Part shown: one piece after another, positions 37,401 to 45,739 of the stretch
Position numbering within the stretch: position 1 is the stretch's first letter
Layout: the number at the start of each line of letters is the position of its first letter
Assembly (NCBI RefSeq): GCF_003121985.1
Contig: NZ_QEWP01000009.1
Coordinates: 62,001 to 126,000, forward strand
Source of the DNA: Marinilabilia rubra
GTDB taxonomy: Bacteria; Bacteroidota; Bacteroidia; Bacteroidales; Marinilabiliaceae
Length of the DNA: 64,000 bases
Reading direction: 5' to 3'
The notes under the pieces: model-generated
Seen by the model: the letters and a program-made list of their open reading frames with translations, nothing else
What the model was told of the DNA's origin: nothing
The model's database searches: none
Position numbers and translations under genes: made by a program

Positions 37401-38575
37401 GGCTCAAATAAATTATTTTTAGTATTAAAAAGACCACTCCCTCCCCTGTGAGTTGAGATAAAAACCCGGTCTTCATCAAAAACTGACATCTGAAGTACTT
37501 CATTTGATTTTACACCATGGTTCAACCCCATCGAAGAATTATAATAAAAAAAAGGACTTTCATCCAGATCAAAACGAAAGATACCATGGGTGAAAGTTCC
37601 TACCCAGCAACCTGAATTTGAAGAAGTATAGACCAAACTCCCTCTTGTACCCGGAGTGTCACGTTCCCAAGTCAAAAAACTAAAATCATTCCCTGTTATA
37701 AAATCATTAGTATTCGTAATTTTAATAATACCATTGTATAAGGACCCCAGCCATAAGTGCCCCTTTACATCTAAAGAAGCAGTATTAAATATTTTATCTT
37801 CAAAATTTCTCTTTTTTAGATAAAACTCATACTTATCTGCCCTGGAATCATATTTTATTAGTCCGACTCCAGTTCTCATGCCTACTAACAGATAGTTATT
37901 ATCCAGGGATAAAACGAAATTCGAAACATCGATTTTCCCGCCAAGAACTTTATTAAATTCTCCATTTTGGATATTAAAAACAAATAAACCATTACTTGTT
38001 GCACACAAATAATCTTTATTGGAAAGCTTTAAGGTTCCATTGAAAACAGGCGGGGGAACATCTGAAGAAAGAGATGGGGTATATTGTCCTATAAATTGTT
38101 GCTGATCGTCAAAAACAATTATTCCTTCACTTTCAGTACCACATAAAACCCTTCCTTCATCAATCAATATATCAAGGACTATAGGGCCTCCTTCCGTACC
38201 AATCTTATCTTTTAAATACAGATTCCTGAAATCATTGTTATTATAATTGTAGATTGTAATCCCTTCGTCAGTTCCTATCCAAATATTACCCCTTTCATCC
38301 TCAGCTAAAGACCTGATTCTATTACTCTTTAAAATACTTTTGCCATTCCTGTTTTTGAAGGTTCTAAGATCATAACCATCATACAAATTTAATCCATCAT
38401 ACGTCCCTAACCACACAAGTCCGTTTCCGGATTGAATAATTGAGGTTACACCATTATGAGCCAACCCATTGGATATGGATAAATGGGCTGTATAATCTAA
38501 TGCCTGCCCATATGAATGTGATTGGGAAAAGCCCAATACAAAACAAATAAGTAATATGTGAAAATGAAACCTCAT
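34442..38575 (-). CDS. Hybrid two-component system regulator (sensor kinase/response regulator fusion)
   Basis: One-protein signal system that senses oligosaccharide in the periplasm and activates PUL genes. The ATG at 38575 (MRFHFHILLICFVLGFSQS) gives a signal peptide; the frame opens upstream only at TTG 38590. It has two seven-bladed reg_prop propellers (about 30-730, repeats such as GLVWLGTYDGLNLYDG, GNIWIGTDEG), then a Y_Y_Y domain (about 735-800) and one membrane segment (about 810-832). Next come HisKA with the phospho-acceptor His in VNISHEIKTP (about 862), HATPase (NILNNAFKF, DTGQGIS, GGSGIGLAF), a receiver (VFLAEDNADM, Asp in VSDVLMPN at about 1170) and an AraC-type helix-turn-helix at the C-terminus (about 1285-1377). 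Position amid the enzymes indicates that this locus is its target. 1377 residues is a normal length. Confidence 0.96.
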   Translation of the reverse strand: MRFHFHILLICFVLGFSQSHSYGQALDYTAHLSISNGLAHNGVTSIIQSGNGLVWLGTYDGLNLYDGYDLRTFKNRNGKSILKSNRIRSLAEDERGNIWIGTDEGITIYNYNNNDFRNLYLKDKIGTEGGPIVLDILIDEGRVLCGTESEGIIVFDDQQQFIGQYTPSLSSDVPPPVFNGTLKLSNKDYLCATSNGLFVFNIQNGEFNKVLGGKIDVSNFVLSLDNNYLLVGMRTGVGLIKYDSRADKYEFYLKKRNFEDKIFNTASLDVKGHLWLGSLYNGIIKITNTNDFITGNDFSFLTWERDTPGTRGSLVYTSSNSGCWVGTFTHGIFRFDLDESPFFYYNSSMGLNHGVKSNEVLQMSVFDEDRVFISTHRGGSGLFNTKNNLFEPLPFDLPDGVDPVSITSVFVDSHKNIWLRIPGALGLGVVKNGTRYIKKVDPSFFPQFNQIAPKKIYEDSRGNLWFGTQNDLYKVVLNDVHEIQKIESINNNAGIKFEKISPVFAIYEDPEYNYIWVGTMKDGLLRIENGANVSLINAKIYQCQFINNEPLSLSSNFVTSITRVTNTQLWVGTEGGGIFKVLDSNGDPRFVSFSEKDGLSNNVVKAIVFDDKNNLWIPTNIGLNRIDPRKLDVKNYHEEDGLPFEDFTYSTAQLDNGNFVFSGLDGFFYFDAENIPDKEPLPDLTFGDLKMFNETVFPGDTVNGRVLLTKRLNNLSELDLRYNENVFSIEVKSIHFSTPENHYIKYKLDPVSPEWIKVVSDQKYINFTGLKPGEYKFSVMASNSFNKWTPPRQIVIKISPPFWETGWAYGIYFLLFLVIISGIIVIVLRIQNLKHNLEIEHVEKEKVQEINDEKLRFFVNISHEIKTPLTLIGGTFSFISEHFRGNTTLQNQLFMVKRQLKRMNQLVEQVQDFHKSENQRLKLNYSTFLFDDFLTDVIKDFDFIASQEGKNLKIDRKDGSETWVKADRDKIEKILSNILNNAFKFTSEGDGISVSYIKKNDELLIVISDTGQGISSEDLSFVFDRFFQSTSSPKHQNIGGSGIGLAFTRRLVEMHYGFISVESEVGKGTSFSIRLPILSENGELSEEENIQKILEIEKHSSINYLELRNNPTLSVDPEFKNSKVFLAEDNADMRKFISDILSEFFIVESFPDGEKCHQALNEEWPDIIVSDVLMPNINGFELCDKIKCDIKTCHIPVILLTACTDIEDQIKGIKGGADSYIGKPFNIEHLVASIESLLQGRKQLRERFQMDFPLTLDKENDTGKDHAFLEKLYQLISENIDNQDLDINVFARELYLNRTHFYQKVKAITGYTPFELLKAFRLKKAADLLVNGDVPVAEVSMMTGFKSRTHFSKIFKDKYSVTPGKYADEMKKKLSAE

Positions 38576-38760
38576 ATGATGCAAAGTCAACCTACCTTTT
38601 ATTTTTCATAATTCACTCACATTAAAACCCTTCGATGACTCCAAAATTAATTCTTCCCAAAAAATAAAATATATTTTTTGGGGTTAATATACCTATTTAA
38701 TTGGATAAAAATATGGGTCTGTATTTATTTACGTTTAAAAGTCTCCAAAAGTTAAAACCC

Positions 38761-38802
38761 AAAAAGGCTGTCACACTTATATAAGCATCACAACCTCTTT
38801 TT
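38761..38802 (-). terminator. Terminator after the CTPSR sulfatase gene
   Basis: On the minus strand, AGGTTGT pairs with ACAGCCT around an inner CTTATATAAG palindrome, flanked by A-run and T-run. It lies 20 bases after the stop codon and upstream of the hybrid regulator. Confidence 0.7.
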
Positions 38803-38821
38803 CGATAGCGAATAATATACT

Positions 38822-40411
38822 TTAATTCAGCTTTAAAATTTCAATTTCTCCATGATCTTTCCCTCTGATTTTTTTAAAGGCATTCACCATTTCATATAAT
38901 TTCTCAGGTTTTTCCTTCGCCATATTATGTTTCTGTCCTATATCATTTGACAAATTATACAATTGATATTCTGAGGAATTTCCCAACTCTATATTGACTT
39001 TTTCATTTTTTACCGGCCCCTTATATGGGGGAATCATAACCCAGTCCCCTTTTCGAAAGGCAGTTCGGGTTGTGGCCTCAAGCACCAGCTGATCGCGTCC
39101 CTTCTTGCTTTCCCCCATTAAAACATTCATCAAATTTTGACTATCAGGACCTTCTAAATCACTACCTACTAGTGAGGCTATGGATGAAAAAAGATCCAAC
39201 TGACTCACCAATGCATCGGATACTCCAGGCTGAATAGTTCCTTTCCAATAAGTAATGAAAGGCACACGGGTTCCTGCTTCAAACAAACTGTACTTACCGC
39301 CTCTCAAGGGACCTGCTGGAGTATGATCACCAAGTTTTTCAACCGCATCATCGTAATAACCATCATTGAGAACAGGCCCGTTATCACTAGAAAAGACGAT
39401 CAAGGTATTTTCCATAAATTCTTCTTCTTCAAGAGTCTTCATAAATTCACCAATGCACCAGTCGGCCTCCAGAATTACATCTCCCCGTGGGCCCATGCCG
39501 GACTTTCCAACAAAACGAGGGTGGGGCGTTCTTGGGACGTGGGGCTGTTGCATAGCGTAATAGAGAAAGAATGGTCGATCATCTTTCTGTGATTTGACAT
39601 ACTGCTGAGCTTTCTCCAAAAAATGATCAGCCATATCCACATCACTCCATTTGGCACTTTCTCCACCTTTCATATAACCAATACGTGGAACACCATTAAC
39701 TATCGTGGAATTATGTCCATGATGCCACATCATATCACATAATTCCGGATTATCTTTACCCGTTGGCTCTCCTTCAAAATTATTCTTATAATCCACTTGA
39801 ATGGGATCTTCAGGATCCAGCCCCACTACATACCCGTTTTTTAGATAAACGGTTGGAACCCGGTCTTGTGTTGCTGCCATGTAATAGGCATAATCAAACC
39901 CCACTTCATTGGGGCCGGGAGAAACACGCTTATTCCAATCAACCACTCCGGTTCCGAGGCCAAGATGCCACTTACCCACTAAAGCAGTTTGATAGCCTTC
40001 AATTCTTAATAATTTCGGCAATGTCATCCGCGCAGTATCAATAATTAAAGGCGCCGTTCCCGGGAGAATTTTGGCATTTTTATTCCTCCACGGATACTGA
40101 CCTGTCATCAATGCGTAACGACTGGGGGTACAGGTGGCAGAAGAGGCATATCCCTGTGTAAATCGCACACCGCCCTTCGCCAGATTATCAATATTTGGGG
40201 TTTCAAGTTCGGTAGCCCCGTAAGCACTCACATCGCCATACCCAAGATCATCAAGATAAATAAAAACAATGTTGGGGGATTGTGTTTTTTGATTAGATTT
40301 TTCGCCGGAAGGCAAGACATTACATGCTAAGAAGAAGGTACTCATAACAAATAAAACCGCTATGTGACAAATATTTGGCTGGCACCTCAATGGTTTACTT
40401 TTTCTTTTCAT
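38822..40411 (-). CDS. S1-family sulfatase (lipoprotein), CTPSR type
   Basis: Formylglycine sulfatase of 529 residues. The signal ends with a lipobox FFLAC (Cys30). The metal-binding start is IVFIYLDDLGYGDVSAYG. The maturation motif is CTPSRYALMTG with Cys94. VGKWHLGLG, AMQQPHVP and VFSSDNGPVLNDG are the remaining S1 marks, and TRVPFITYWKG follows. It is about 40 residues longer than the sulfatase at 22607 and is a different subfamily by eye. It is 109 bases downstream of the third sulfatase and on the same strand, so the two may share a transcript that ends at the 38761 hairpin. Target sulfate is unknown. Confidence 0.93.
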   Translation of the reverse strand: MKRKSKPLRCQPNICHIAVLFVMSTFFLACNVLPSGEKSNQKTQSPNIVFIYLDDLGYGDVSAYGATELETPNIDNLAKGGVRFTQGYASSATCTPSRYALMTGQYPWRNKNAKILPGTAPLIIDTARMTLPKLLRIEGYQTALVGKWHLGLGTGVVDWNKRVSPGPNEVGFDYAYYMAATQDRVPTVYLKNGYVVGLDPEDPIQVDYKNNFEGEPTGKDNPELCDMMWHHGHNSTIVNGVPRIGYMKGGESAKWSDVDMADHFLEKAQQYVKSQKDDRPFFLYYAMQQPHVPRTPHPRFVGKSGMGPRGDVILEADWCIGEFMKTLEEEEFMENTLIVFSSDNGPVLNDGYYDDAVEKLGDHTPAGPLRGGKYSLFEAGTRVPFITYWKGTIQPGVSDALVSQLDLFSSIASLVGSDLEGPDSQNLMNVLMGESKKGRDQLVLEATTRTAFRKGDWVMIPPYKGPVKNEKVNIELGNSSEYQLYNLSNDIGQKHNMAKEKPEKLYEMVNAFKKIRGKDHGEIEILKLN

Positions 40412-40520
40412 TTATTAGTGTTTTAGTATTAGTTGATTATAAAACGATAGGACAAGTATTCACACAAACATTTTATTCCCCTTGCAAACTCAATTCAATT
40501 AGTAAATTAAAAAATGTTGA

Positions 40521-42044
40521 TTAATTAAACTGATCAAATTCAGGACTAACATCAGCATTTTTAAATATGGGCCTGTCTTTCCACAGGTCGTAAGTCGCCT
40601 TTAGCTGAACCGAATCCTCAAGATACTGCCCCTGGTCGTCAGTTTCTTTAATCCACCTCCCCAGCAAATCCCTGTGAAATTCAAGAATATCCTGATATTT
40701 GGTTTTATCTGCCAGGTTATTCATTTGGTGAGGATCTTTTTCAATATCATATAGTTCTTCCCGAGGTCTTAATCCAAACCAATGATTAGACTGATATTCA
40801 TTTAGATCACCATCCTTATGTAATTTCTTTAAATCTTTAACAATACGGCTGTTGTCTCTATAACCTGCCTGCAGCATAGGTCTGTGTGGGAAGTAATTTC
40901 TGATATACCGAAACCGCTCTGTGCGTACAGATCTTATTCTGTCAATAGTATAATCGCAACGGTCTCTCGCTCCAATTACATATTCTCTGGGTTGGTAATT
41001 ATCGCTAAACAAATCCTGTCCATCCAGATATTCTGGTAATTTCACTCCTCCCAATGCTAATGTCGTTGCAGAAACGTCTAATAAGGAAACTAAATCTTGT
41101 ACCACCTCACCTTTTTGAAATGCCGGATGATTGCCGGAAATAATTAAAGGCACGTGGAGTCCCCCTTCGTAACAAAACTGTTTGTGTCTCAAGGACGTAT
41201 TACTTCCATGATCGGAAAAGAAGAAAACAATGGTATTTTCAAGCTCTTTGTCTGCCTTCAGTTGATTTAATATTTCCTCAACTTGTGCGTCTGTTCCTCT
41301 GCATGCATTGTATTGGTCCGTCCAGGCTTTTCTTTGAGATTTAATATCAGGGAAGTATGGAGGTGGTGTTAATGCGAAATCATCTAATTTCTCACCTTCA
41401 CGAACATGCCTGGCAAAAGCTTTCCCTCCTTTCAGCATTATTTGCCCAAACCATGGCTGGGATTTATCTTTTCTGGCATTCCATGTGTCTTTTGTAAATG
41501 ACATCGAATACTCAGCCATATTTCCCTGCCAACCATTCATCCCAGGCAAATAACTATCCGGAGTTCCTACTTCGTATAACTGATTTCTATCATAATGAAA
41601 GTTGTAATCATCCTTACCACTATTAAAGGTAAAATAACCTGCAGATTTCATTAATTCAGGAATTGTATTTACATGTTTTGGGAGATAGATTCTTGCCTTT
41701 TCAGGGACTACTTTTCCGTCTGTCCACCTGCTTGATCGATGATTATGCGTACCCGTAGTAGTTTGCATAATACCTGTAATGATTGCTGATCTACAGGGTG
41801 AACACACAGGAGAGCTGGCATAGGCCCTTGAAAAAAGAACTCCTTCTTCTGCAAGGCCATCTATAGCCGGAGTGTGTCCTTTGTTTATGGAATCTCCATA
41901 ACAACCAAAAAAAGGTGATATATCTTCGGGGAAAATCCATAGGATATTTGGTTGGGGTGTTGCTTTTTCTTCTTTACAGCCATAAAAGGCAAAAAGGAGA
42001 ACCAACAAAATGAAAAAGGACCAACCTGGTGAAAGTTTTCTCAT
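40521..42044 (-). CDS. S1-family sulfatase (lipoprotein) with CSPCR maturation motif
   Basis: A 507-residue member of the S1 arylsulfatase fold, closest by eye to the sulfamidase-like branch. Lipobox AFYGC gives Cys23. ILWIFPEDISPFFGCYG replaces the usual DD with ED at the metal site. The maturation motif is VCSPCRSAIITG: Cys81 is the residue to be modified, and the position usually Ser or Ala is Cys84. FFFSDHGSNTSLRHKQ has Asp-His in place of Asp-Asn. These are variations seen in the sulfamidase-like group in my recollection, but the Cys at the fourth motif position is unusual. It is the first gene of the two-sulfatase unit at the edge of the PUL. The substrate could be a carrageenan sulfate; not determinable here. 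Confidence 0.9.
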   Translation of the reverse strand: MRKLSPGWSFFILLVLLFAFYGCKEEKATPQPNILWIFPEDISPFFGCYGDSINKGHTPAIDGLAEEGVLFSRAYASSPVCSPCRSAIITGIMQTTTGTHNHRSSRWTDGKVVPEKARIYLPKHVNTIPELMKSAGYFTFNSGKDDYNFHYDRNQLYEVGTPDSYLPGMNGWQGNMAEYSMSFTKDTWNARKDKSQPWFGQIMLKGGKAFARHVREGEKLDDFALTPPPYFPDIKSQRKAWTDQYNACRGTDAQVEEILNQLKADKELENTIVFFFSDHGSNTSLRHKQFCYEGGLHVPLIISGNHPAFQKGEVVQDLVSLLDVSATTLALGGVKLPEYLDGQDLFSDNYQPREYVIGARDRCDYTIDRIRSVRTERFRYIRNYFPHRPMLQAGYRDNSRIVKDLKKLHKDGDLNEYQSNHWFGLRPREELYDIEKDPHQMNNLADKTKYQDILEFHRDLLGRWIKETDDQGQYLEDSVQLKATYDLWKDRPIFKNADVSPEFDQFN

Positions 42045-42441
42045 TATTATCTATTTTTAGTGGTAGTAGTTCTAAAATCAAAAATGAATGAAAACGCCAA
42101 AGACTTCGTATCCCTGAATATATTAATTGTATTCCAGGGTAAAATCGATTAAACATAAATCTATTGGATAGGTTATAACCGATTAATCAAAGGGAGCGAT
42201 TCGACTTCCAGCTATACCTGATCTTTGAAATTATCAATATTGAGATGTGCTTCAAAAGCTGACATCCGCTTATTTACCGGGATGACGAAAGTTTTCTCGG
42301 CTGGTGTGATTAATGTGTAATTAAAAATTATTCTAAGATAATTAAAGCAGGACAAGAAATACTATAATTAATCCATCTTGAAAATGGAGACGATTATCCC
42401 GGGATGTTCTGGAAAATTAAACCTTTCACCCGTAAATGATT
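42045..42441. other. Intergenic region between PUL and nickel-uptake cluster
   Basis: 397 bases with no gene. It contains an inverted repeat CCCTG...CCAGGG around 42111-42140 and a small GGTTATAACC palindrome near 42171-42180, either of which may be a regulatory site or part of a terminator. The end of the PUL is placed here by gene content. Confidence 0.45.
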
Positions 42442-43224
42442 TTATTTCACCCGTGGCAGAAAGACATATCTCCCTTCATGTTTAAACATGGTTAAATCAT
42501 CGTAAAACACTTCCCGAACCAGCTCATGGTTGAAAGTTTCTGCAGAATCGACTTCATGCACTTTGCGGTTATGCACAAAGAGAAATCTTTCCCCAAATAA
42601 ATTAGCCATATTAGGGTCGTGAAGTACTGCAACGATAGTCAGGTTTTGATTTGTCAACGAACTAAGCATTTTCAAAACCCGCAGCTGATTATTGTAATCA
42701 AGATGGCTAATGGGCTCATCCAACATCAATACCTCAGGCTTTTGAGCAATAAGACGTGCTATCATAACCAATTGTTGCTCACCTCCTGAAAGATCGGAAT
42801 AAACCCGATCTTTCAGGGCTGATATTCCTAAAAGTTCCAGTGCTTTATCAACCTCATAAACATCCTTTTTTCCGGGAGTAAAATTCACATAAGAAGCCCT
42901 CCCCGTAAGAACCACTTCGGATACTTTAAACGGGAAAACCGGTTTATGATGCTGGGGAAGAAAGCCAATTTTACGGGCTCTTTCTTTAGGCTTTAATTCT
43001 CTGACTTCGCTCCCCTTTGCCTTCACAGTCCCGAAATGATAAGGCAAAATCCCGGCTGTCATCCTTAATAAAGTAGATTTCCCGGAACCATTTTGTCCCA
43101 TTATAACGGTAAACTGATTTTCAGGAATGGAAAATGAGACATCCTGCAAAACCGGTTTTCCATTAACATAGGAATGGGAAAGACGATTTACCGTTATCGC
43201 TGGTTTGTCGACTATTGCTGCCAT
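42442..43224 (-). CDS. ABC transporter ATP-binding protein (FecE/BtuD-type)
   Basis: Energises import of a metal complex with the permease and binding protein encoded just upstream. It has 260 residues. Walker A is MGQNGSGKSTLLR, the Q-loop region is GFLPQHHKP, the signature is LSGGEQQLVMIARLIAQ, and Walker B is VLMLDEPISHLD, with an H-loop His in AVLHDPN. Its start overlaps the permease gene by 13 bases, showing a three-gene operon in the order binding protein, permease, ATPase. Proteins of this subfamily carry iron-siderophore, cobalamin or nickel; the NikR gene nearby favours nickel. Confidence 0.93.
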   Translation of the reverse strand: MAAIVDKPAITVNRLSHSYVNGKPVLQDVSFSIPENQFTVIMGQNGSGKSTLLRMTAGILPYHFGTVKAKGSEVRELKPKERARKIGFLPQHHKPVFPFKVSEVVLTGRASYVNFTPGKKDVYEVDKALELLGISALKDRVYSDLSGGEQQLVMIARLIAQKPEVLMLDEPISHLDYNNQLRVLKMLSSLTNQNLTIVAVLHDPNMANLFGERFLFVHNRKVHEVDSAETFNHELVREVFYDDLTMFKHEGRYVFLPRVK

Positions 43225-44201
43225 CCTATTTTTGATTTTTTAAGTAGCCAAATGAAAAAAGGAGCACATATCAGCATAGTAAAAACCCCAACCGGAATTT
43301 CAAAACCTTTGAAAGACCTGGAGAAATTATCAATAATCACTAAAAAGCTTCCTCCCAGTAGAATATTTATCATCATGGTGGTTTTATTATTAACACCCAT
43401 AAGCATTCTGACGATATGAGGCACTATCAAGCCATACAAACCAATAATCCCTGAAACAGCTATTACTGCGGAACTTGCCAGTGTTGCAGATAACAAGATC
43501 CAGATTTTTATGCGTCCCGGATTAAGGCCTGCCGACATAGATTCTTCATCCCCAAGAGCCAACACATTCAGTTTCCACCTAAAAAGGTAAAGCACTATCC
43601 CCCCGGCCACAACGGGAAAAAGGACCATGTTCAGTTCATCCCAATTGGCCGAATGAAAACTTCCCATTATCCAATGCACAATACTTTGTAGTTGAAGGGG
43701 GTTACTGATAATCTGTACAACCGTTAATAATGAAGTAAAAATGCCGTTGGTAATTACGCCAGCCAAAATAAGTCCTACAACCGAGATCTGCCTGTTTTTA
43801 CGAGCCATCATATAACTCAGGCCCACAGCTGCTAAGCCAAAAATAAAAGCCGATAACTGAACCGGGATAAACAATACAGAAACAGCCAAAGCTGCCCCAA
43901 AAGCAGCACCTGAAGACAGCCCAAGAATATATGGGTCTACCAATGGATTTCGAAAAACGGCCTGCATCGCAGAGCCGGAAACAGCCAGTACTGCCCCCGT
44001 AATAAACACAAGTAGTATTCTGGGCAAACGCACATGAAAAAGAATGGTATGAGCCAAATTGGAACCGGAGGTATTTGTCCAAAATTCATAACTAAAGATT
44101 TTGGCTAAGGAAATACTCTCGGAAGCCCCTACCAATAGAGAAAGCAGCAATATCGGCAGCGGTAAAACAACTATCAGTTTTGTCAAAATTCCCTTTTTCA
44201 T
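43212..44201 (-). CDS. FecCD-family ABC permease
   Basis: Inner-membrane permease of 329 residues with about nine to ten membrane segments, the size of FecCD/BtuC proteins. It begins with a hydrophobic segment (LTKLIVVLPLPILLLSLLVG), then has RLPRILLVFITGAVLAVSG, and YILGLSSGAAFGAALAV; the ATPase-contact region is GLYGLIVPHIVRMLMG. The start codon overlaps the binding-protein stop as ATGA (44198-44201), so translation is coupled. It would form a homodimer with two copies of the ATPase. Cargo is inferred from the cluster (see the NikR entry). Confidence 0.94.
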   Translation of the reverse strand: MKKGILTKLIVVLPLPILLLSLLVGASESISLAKIFSYEFWTNTSGSNLAHTILFHVRLPRILLVFITGAVLAVSGSAMQAVFRNPLVDPYILGLSSGAAFGAALAVSVLFIPVQLSAFIFGLAAVGLSYMMARKNRQISVVGLILAGVITNGIFTSLLTVVQIISNPLQLQSIVHWIMGSFHSANWDELNMVLFPVVAGGIVLYLFRWKLNVLALGDEESMSAGLNPGRIKIWILLSATLASSAVIAVSGIIGLYGLIVPHIVRMLMGVNNKTTMMINILLGGSFLVIIDNFSRSFKGFEIPVGVFTMLICAPFFIWLLKKSKIGWQQ

Positions 44202-45226
44202 TTCATCAGCTTTTTGCCATACAACACCTCATACATTCGTCTCAATTCCCTTTCCAAGATCTCACTTTGAATTTCTTCGGCATATGCCCACTCTGCAATT
44301 AATCGAGCCGGATATTGCATTTTCAAAGTCCAGAAATCACATGAAAAAACTTCAGGCAGTTCATATACCCGACCGTTTTGAATTGCACTAAGTCCCTGGA
44401 GCAATGGATCTTTCAGCACATCCTCAGGATCCATCCCCTTGTTATTCCACATAACAATCATATCCGGGTCCCAGTCATATATTTTTTCAACACTGACTGT
44501 TACATGTTCAGAGGGCATATCACATGCATTTTCAACTACTGCGGTCTGAAACAACTGAGTCACGGTACTGTTTTTACCAGAAGTTTCGTTTATTCCCTCT
44601 GACCACATAAAATAAGCACTTTTTTTATTTTGGGTTGAAGAGTATTTCTCCCGAAGGTTTTCCAATGTTCCTGCTGTATATTTAATAAGAGAGTCTGCGC
44701 GCTCCTCACAGTTCATTATTTTACCAAAATCTTCAATTTCCTTATACACGTCTTCAAAACTGTGCAGCATCACGGCATACACCGGAATCCCAAATTGCTC
44801 TATACTTGAAATAGCATCAGTTTGTGAGGCCCATATTATTACCAAATCAGGCTCCAGTTCTATTATTTGCTCAAGACTAATAAAATCCCAATCTCCTGGA
44901 GTCGGCAATGTTTGCTCCTTTATTCGCTCATCAAGGCGGGAGTAATAGCTATAAAGCTCCTGATCATAGACACTTGATGGTACGCCTACCACCCTGTTTT
45001 GCTGACCCAGCATATAGATTCCAGACAAAGCACTCTCTATGAGACAGACAACTTTTTGGGGAGGCTCAGTAAATACCAGTTCCTTTCCCCTGAAGTCGGT
45101 TACCTTAAGTTTACCGGTCTTTTCTCCTGACTCTGTTGTTCCCGGACAACCGTAAAGCCCTGCAAGCATCAGAACACATAACACCCAGGTTACGATCTTT
45201 ATCGTTACTCCCCGCTTCAGTCTCAT
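44198..45226 (-). CDS. ABC transporter substrate-binding lipoprotein, probable nickel-chelate uptake
   Basis: Periplasmic binding protein of 342 residues of the class III (BtuF/FepB) type. The signal peptide ends in LAGLYGC (Cys27). The two lobes are visible: FTEPPQKVVCLIESALSGIY, LEQIIELEPDLVIIWASQTD and FGIPVYAV in the first, and YAYFMWSEG-like and WDPDMIVMWNNKGMDPEDV in the second. Near the C-terminus is VFSCDFWTLKMQYPARLIAEW, which carries Cys and aromatic residues that could contribute to ligand choice. It is the first gene of the ABC operon. It has the shape of iron- or cobalamin-binding proteins; nickel is inferred from NikR. Confidence 0.9.
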   Translation of the reverse strand: MRLKRGVTIKIVTWVLCVLMLAGLYGCPGTTESGEKTGKLKVTDFRGKELVFTEPPQKVVCLIESALSGIYMLGQQNRVVGVPSSVYDQELYSYYSRLDERIKEQTLPTPGDWDFISLEQIIELEPDLVIIWASQTDAISSIEQFGIPVYAVMLHSFEDVYKEIEDFGKIMNCEERADSLIKYTAGTLENLREKYSSTQNKKSAYFMWSEGINETSGKNSTVTQLFQTAVVENACDMPSEHVTVSVEKIYDWDPDMIVMWNNKGMDPEDVLKDPLLQGLSAIQNGRVYELPEVFSCDFWTLKMQYPARLIAEWAYAEEIQSEILERELRRMYEVLYGKKLMK

Positions 45227-45287
45227 TACATAGTTGTTTTAATAATTGATGAATATCCGATTACGTCCCTAATTGAAAATCCAGACA

Positions 45288-45422
45288 GGCTGTCCAAAAA
45301 TTCATGAATTTTTAGCCTTTTGTCATTCTGAACGTAGTTAAGAATCTTTTCGTTTGATATACAAACGTTTCGCCTACGCTTAACATGACAACCTTTTGGT
45401 GTTTTTAACTTTTTGGACAGCC
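45288..45422. mobile_element. 135-bp MITE-like palindromic element with 13-bp terminal inverted repeats
   Basis: GGCTGTCCAAAAA at 45288-45300 is the exact inverse of TTTTTGGACAGCC at 45410-45422. Nested inside are GTCAT with ATGAC, CGTAG with CTACG, and a central CGTTTG-ATATA-CAAACG hairpin, so the whole unit can fold into one long imperfect stem. The inner GTCATTCTGAACGTAG resembles the GTCATTCTGAGCGAAG repeats scattered through many bacterial genomes. The end sequence resembles insertion-sequence ends. No coding frame is inside. Confidence 0.75.
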
Positions 45423-45659
45423 CCCTTAAACCCCAATTACTTTTTTGTCTTGACACAAAAAAGTAATCAAAAAAAGTCAAGGCTGTGACCGCTTCACTCA
45501 AAAAAAACAGCGTTTGATGGCTAAAATCTTTTAAACTCTCCTATCGGCTCAAACAGAAAAGATTTTTTAACGCCATCTTCACTTGTTTTTTTGGCTCACC
45601 GGTCAAGGCCGTCCTTTTAGGCGGGTCTGCTTTCAAGTTGGGTATAAAAACGGATACTC

Positions 45660-45692
45660 ATTTTATCTTAAATCTAATATCTAAGGATCTAC
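45660..45692 (-). repeat. Reverse copy of the TAGATC-TTAGA-AGATTTAAGATAAA repeat
   Basis: On the minus strand this reads TAGATCCTTAGATATTAG followed by ATTTAAGATAAAAT. It lines up with 24560-24622 except that the GC hairpin between TTAGA and ATAG is missing, so it may be the uninterrupted form. Confidence 0.45.
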
Positions 45693-45739
45693 TGGTAACG
45701 GATACTCATGTGAAAAAATTCTATTTGGGTAGTCGCTAA

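Noticed and set aside
45226-45501. 91-codon frame next to the ABC operon
   Set aside because: It runs across the 135-bp palindromic element; the encoded sequence simply reflects the repeat.
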